DNA from: Crocinitomicaceae bacterium
Lineage (GTDB): Bacteria > Bacteroidota > Bacteroidia > Flavobacteriales_D > Crocinitomicaceae
DNA length: 9,161 nucleotides
NCBI GenBank assembly: GCA_030833265.1
Contig: JAURHO010000061.1
Coordinates: forward strand, 1 to 9,161
Reading direction: 5' to 3'
Part shown: positions 6,392-9,161 of the stretch, piece by piece
Layout of the letters: each line of letters opens with the position of its first letter
Position numbering within the stretch: position 1 is the first letter of the stretch
The notes under the pieces: generated by a model
Told to the model about the DNA's origin: nothing
The model's database searches: none
Seen by the model: only the letters and a program-made list of their open reading frames with translations
Position numbers and translations under genes: made by a program

Positions 6392-8589
6392 TAGAATTTA
6401 GCTTGAATTTGAATGATAAAATTTCTTGGTGCTTGGATGTCGCCAGGTCGGGTGGCATATTCGGCATTGAGAAAATTATTAACGATAAAAGAAAGTCTGT
6501 ATTGTTCTTTAAACGTGTAGGCCATGCGCAAATCGAGAACAAGATTGCCGTGGTTGTTGAGTTGTCGGTAAGCCTTTAGACCAGGAAGGATATAAACACT
6601 TGAAATTGGCGAGGGGTCTACATCGTCTTCAAAGACGCGGTCAATATTGCGCATATAACTGTTGTAGCGTGCAGAAAAACCGAGACTCCAATGCTGGTAG
6701 GTAGCTTCAATATCTGCCTTTGCGAGGTGTTTGAATCGGTACTTCAGCATATTGGTGCTTGTATCAGAAAAATTGGCCGTGTATAACGGATTGGAATTCA
6801 ATGAAATGGGATTCATGTAGGTATAACCGAGCAAGGAAGTAAGTTCTACTTTGCCCAATTGACCCATGGAGTTAAAGGATAGATCAAGACCTGAGATGCG
6901 CGCTTTTTCAGCATTTTGTGCTTGGAAGCCAACCCAATCGCTCACGTTATAGTTGCCACTGGTGAGAAATTCGAGGTCCGCAGGGCTGGGGTTAATCGGG
7001 TTCAAAGGCTGCTGACTAATGGGGTTATAATAAATGAAAGAAAACTCCATCATGTTGCTATATTGATTGACAAAGACAGCGAGGTCAAGCATAGCCTTCC
7101 AAGCGCCTATTTTGAAACCTTGTTTGATGCCAACTTCTGCCGCCCAACCCACTTCAGGCCTTAGGCTAGGGTTAGGAAAGATATTAAGTGCCCCGACAGA
7201 AGTCTGGGTGAAGCGTTCAGCCACAGATGGATACCTGATTCCTTGACCAAAACTGGCGCGCAAATGAGTAAAAGGTTTCAGTTCGTAGTGCAGCCCTGTT
7301 CGGAAAACAGGGTAAAAGGGTAAGGTGAGTGAATCTTTTGTTGGAATGACAAATTTTGAGTCGGCGGTAAGTTGATCCATTTTGAAATACTCTAGACGAA
7401 CACCCGCCGTAAGATCTAGTTTATTATGATGGATATCGAGTTGTGAAAAAGCTGCAAAATTCTGGGACTGGTGGTTGCCAAAAAGTAAAGAATTGACTTG
7501 ATTGCCGATGGCAGAAAAACCTGAACTCAGGGTGCTTGAAGCCCCTATTTTATTTTGATAAGTGTAATCTAGATAAGAAACGGTAGCTGCATTGCTCTGA
7601 TTGACATTCGACAGGTTTTCGTTGTCTACCCAATATAGCCTTGCTTTGAGCTGGTGGATGTTTTTTTTGAGGTCGATGTATTTGATGCTGGGGTCTATGA
7701 ATAAGCGCTGTCCAAAATTGTAACTTAATGTTGAGGCGCCGGCAGTGGTATCTCCGTAGCCACTTGGTGTGTAGGCCAATGAATCGCTTTGCCAAATCAA
7801 GAAACTTCCTGTTTTTTGAATTTGATAGTTATAGCCTAAAGATAGCTTTAAGCGATTGGCCAGTAGCGGTTTTAAAAAAAGCGTACCCGAAACCCGTGCC
7901 CTAGACTCTGATTCACCGATGCGGTAACCATCGTTATGGAAGCCCACTGTAGAAATTGTGAAACCAAACTTCTTTTTCAAGGCACTGTGATATACCTCTA
8001 GTTGTTGGTTCATAGGAGGTGCAGACCACCATTTGAGGGATGCCCTTCTTGGGTTGCCATAAATGCCATTTTGAAATTTTACACTAGTTTGCGGCGTTAA
8101 GCCAGGTTCTTTTTCAGACAGGGCTATGATGCCATTTAAAGCACCGCTACCATAAAGGACGGAAGAGGCGCCTTTCAATACTTCTACCTGACTTGCTTGC
8201 TCCATGGGGATTGCATTCCATTGGGTGTCACCTGCATAGCCTGAAAGCAATGGCATGCCATTCCATAATAACAAGACCCGACTGCCCGTTCCGTAGGCAA
8301 AACCCGAACCACCTCTGATGCTCACTTGACCATCCATGGTGTAAACGCCCGGCGTTTGGTCTACAGCTTGCTCGAGGTCTGTGATGCCCTTGTGATCAAT
8401 AAGTTGTGGGCGAAGCACTTCCATTGAAACTGGAACTTCTTCGATTTTTTGCTTGCGCTTGGATGCGCTCACAACAATTGTGCGCGTGTCTTGTACACGA
8501 GTAGTATCAGTAGCTGCTTTTTCAGGAACCTGTGCCCAGGAAGTAAGACACAGAAAAATGAAAAACAAAAGAAAATAGTGCTTTTTCAT
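6391..8589 (-). CDS. TonB-dependent outer-membrane receptor, substrate unknown
   Basis: 732 residues with a signal peptide (MKKHYFLLFFIFLCLTSWA, cut before Q20). A TonB-box-like segment RTIVVSAS (36-43) follows, then a plug domain at about 50-160. The plug shows QTPGVYTMDGQVSIRGG, a lid segment ending in WNGMPL, and VEVLKGASSVLYGSGALNGII. The remainder is a 22-strand-type barrel rich in aromatic and polar alternation, ending in IQIQAKF; the terminal Phe is the usual barrel-assembly signal. There is no N-terminal carboxypeptidase-like repeat and no SusD partner nearby, so it is unlike polysaccharide-utilisation SusC proteins. It looks more like the siderophore, haem or cobalamin uptake type. 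No cobalamin riboswitch or obvious metal-repressor site is visible in the short upstream spacer, so the ligand stays open. It is the first gene of the - strand block and reads into kdsB with a one-base overlap. Confidence 0.93.
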   Translation of the reverse strand: MKKHYFLLFFIFLCLTSWAQVPEKAATDTTRVQDTRTIVVSASKRKQKIEEVPVSMEVLRPQLIDHKGITDLEQAVDQTPGVYTMDGQVSIRGGSGFAYGTGSRVLLLWNGMPLLSGYAGDTQWNAIPMEQASQVEVLKGASSVLYGSGALNGIIALSEKEPGLTPQTSVKFQNGIYGNPRRASLKWWSAPPMNQQLEVYHSALKKKFGFTISTVGFHNDGYRIGESESRARVSGTLFLKPLLANRLKLSLGYNYQIQKTGSFLIWQSDSLAYTPSGYGDTTAGASTLSYNFGQRLFIDPSIKYIDLKKNIHQLKARLYWVDNENLSNVNQSNAATVSYLDYTYQNKIGASSTLSSGFSAIGNQVNSLLFGNHQSQNFAAFSQLDIHHNKLDLTAGVRLEYFKMDQLTADSKFVIPTKDSLTLPFYPVFRTGLHYELKPFTHLRASFGQGIRYPSVAERFTQTSVGALNIFPNPSLRPEVGWAAEVGIKQGFKIGAWKAMLDLAVFVNQYSNMMEFSFIYYNPISQQPLNPINPSPADLEFLTSGNYNVSDWVGFQAQNAEKARISGLDLSFNSMGQLGKVELTSLLGYTYMNPISLNSNPLYTANFSDTSTNMLKYRFKHLAKADIEATYQHWSLGFSARYNSYMRNIDRVFEDDVDPSPISSVYILPGLKAYRQLNNHGNLVLDLRMAYTFKEQYRLSFIVNNFLNAEYATRPGDIQAPRNFIIQIQAKF

Positions 8590-8701
8590 GCAAAATATTT
8601 GATGCGAAATTAAATTGAAATTTCGGCAACAAATACAGTAATTCTACTGAAATGATTGCTGAAACATCCTTCTAATTTTACCCGAATCTAACAAAAAAAT
8701 A
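8590..8701. other. Divergent spacer between the receptor gene and dprA
   Basis: A 112-bp A/T-rich stretch that must hold the start signals of both the receptor operon (-) and dprA (+). The best + strand match to a -7 element is TAATTTTA at 8673-8680, but its nearest TTG is only 14 bp upstream. On the - strand the best is TGTATTTG (complement of 8629-8636), with no well-spaced TTG. I see no clear promoter, operator, hairpin or riboswitch. Confidence 0.5.
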
Positions 8702-9161
8702 ATGCACCTCGATTACATCTACCAAATTGCCTTCACTCAACTTTATGGCATAGGGCCAATCAGAGCCAAACGCCTATTAAAAATTCTAGACTCTCCGCAA
8801 GCTTTTTTCGACCTTTCATTACCCAAACTTCAGCAACTTACGAGTATTTCTTTGAAGCAACTTGAATTGGCAAATCGAACGGGCGCCCTATTGGCTGCCC
8901 AAACGCAGGTGCCTTACCTCAGCTCCAAAGATTTACACTATTTCTTTACTTCAGATCCAGCATTTCCGCAACAACTCAAAGAATGCCCAGACGCACCCCT
9001 CGGTTTATTTTACAGAGGCACCTCTCCTACTTGGAACCAATCCAGAACGTTGGCAATTGTCGGAACAAGACAAGAAACCGCCTATGGCAAGCAAATCGTT
9101 AAAGAACTCATCGGGTCGCTACCCAAAGATATTTTAATCGTTAGTGGTTTGGCACAAGGGG
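8702..9161 (+). CDS. dprA: DNA-processing protein DprA (Smf), N-terminal part, cut by the window edge
   Basis: An open frame of 153 codons runs off the right edge. It starts MHLDYIYQIAFTQLYGIGPI. Residues about 1-65 form the helical N-terminal region with a helix-hairpin-helix-like YGIGPIRAKRLL (15-26). Then come FFTSDPAFPQQLKECPDAPLGLFYRG (81-106), the equivalent of the family's YP-x-x-L-x-x-I-x-D-x-P-x-x-L segment, and the Rossmann-type core with AIVGTRQETAYG (118-129) and SGLAQG (148-153), the start of the conserved SGLA-x-GID motif. In the family, DprA binds incoming single-stranded DNA and loads RecA during natural transformation; it is widely conserved even in bacteria not known to be competent. 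The ATG follows an A-rich leader (ACAAAAAAATA) with no Shine-Dalgarno. It is divergent from the receptor gene. Confidence 0.95.
   Translation, partial: MHLDYIYQIAFTQLYGIGPIRAKRLLKILDSPQAFFDLSLPKLQQLTSISLKQLELANRTGALLAAQTQVPYLSSKDLHYFFTSDPAFPQQLKECPDAPLGLFYRGTSPTWNQSRTLAIVGTRQETAYGKQIVKELIGSLPKDILIVSGLAQG

Noticed and set aside
8590..8701. Cobalamin or other riboswitch in front of the TonB-dependent receptor
   Set aside because: The spacer is 112 bp, shared by two divergent genes, and shows no conserved B12-box or multi-stem pattern.
8862..9137. 91-codon + strand open frame near the right edge
   Set aside because: It is out of frame with dprA, whose own frame from 8702 to the edge has clear family motifs.
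1..9161. Mobile elements, CRISPR arrays, defence or phage genes, tRNA or rRNA genes
   Set aside because: None were found. All long frames are housekeeping or envelope genes, spacers are short, and no terminal inverted repeats, regular repeat arrays or cloverleaf patterns are visible.

Overview
The window looks like an ordinary chromosomal segment of a member of the Bacteroidota. Four things point there. Start codons have A/T-rich leaders and no Shine-Dalgarno sequence. Two plausible promoters fit the TTG / TAnnTTTG pattern of that phylum. There is a membrane protein joining an HU-CCDC81-like N-terminus to a C-terminal SPOR domain. There is also a stand-alone TonB-dependent receptor with a short N-terminus. 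Genus cannot be read from this sequence. I see no insertion sequence, CRISPR array, tRNA, rRNA or phage gene, and no sign of recent transfer.

Layout, left to right. The 5' end of htpG (Hsp90) runs leftward off the window. Diverging from it across a 97-bp spacer are a YdfG-type short-chain dehydrogenase and, 21 bp later, pgk (phosphoglycerate kinase), both on the + strand. pgk converges on a glyceraldehyde-3-phosphate dehydrogenase gene on the - strand, and the two stop codons share one palindromic CTAG. The next segment (about 3406-8589) is a tight - strand block read right to left: TonB-dependent receptor, kdsB, HU-CCDC81/SPOR membrane protein, then a secreted bleomycin-hydrolase-type C1 peptidase. 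Its junctions are a 1-base stop/start overlap, 28 bp and 9 bp. A strong inverted repeat followed by a U-rich tract ends the block, and the -33 element of the GAPDH promoter lies inside that terminator stem. The right edge carries the first 153 codons of dprA on the + strand, diverging from the receptor gene across a 112-bp spacer.

Together, pgk and GAPDH catalyse consecutive steps of central glycolysis/gluconeogenesis. The four-gene block is envelope-themed: outer-membrane uptake, activation of the LPS sugar Kdo, a peptidoglycan-binding-type SPOR protein, and an exported protease. HtpG (chaperone) and DprA (DNA uptake/recombination) are unrelated flanking genes. The best leads for follow-up are the exported C1B peptidase, the HU-like/SPOR protein, and the compact overlaps at the pgk/GAPDH and terminator/promoter junctions. 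I did not find a convincing new multi-gene system.
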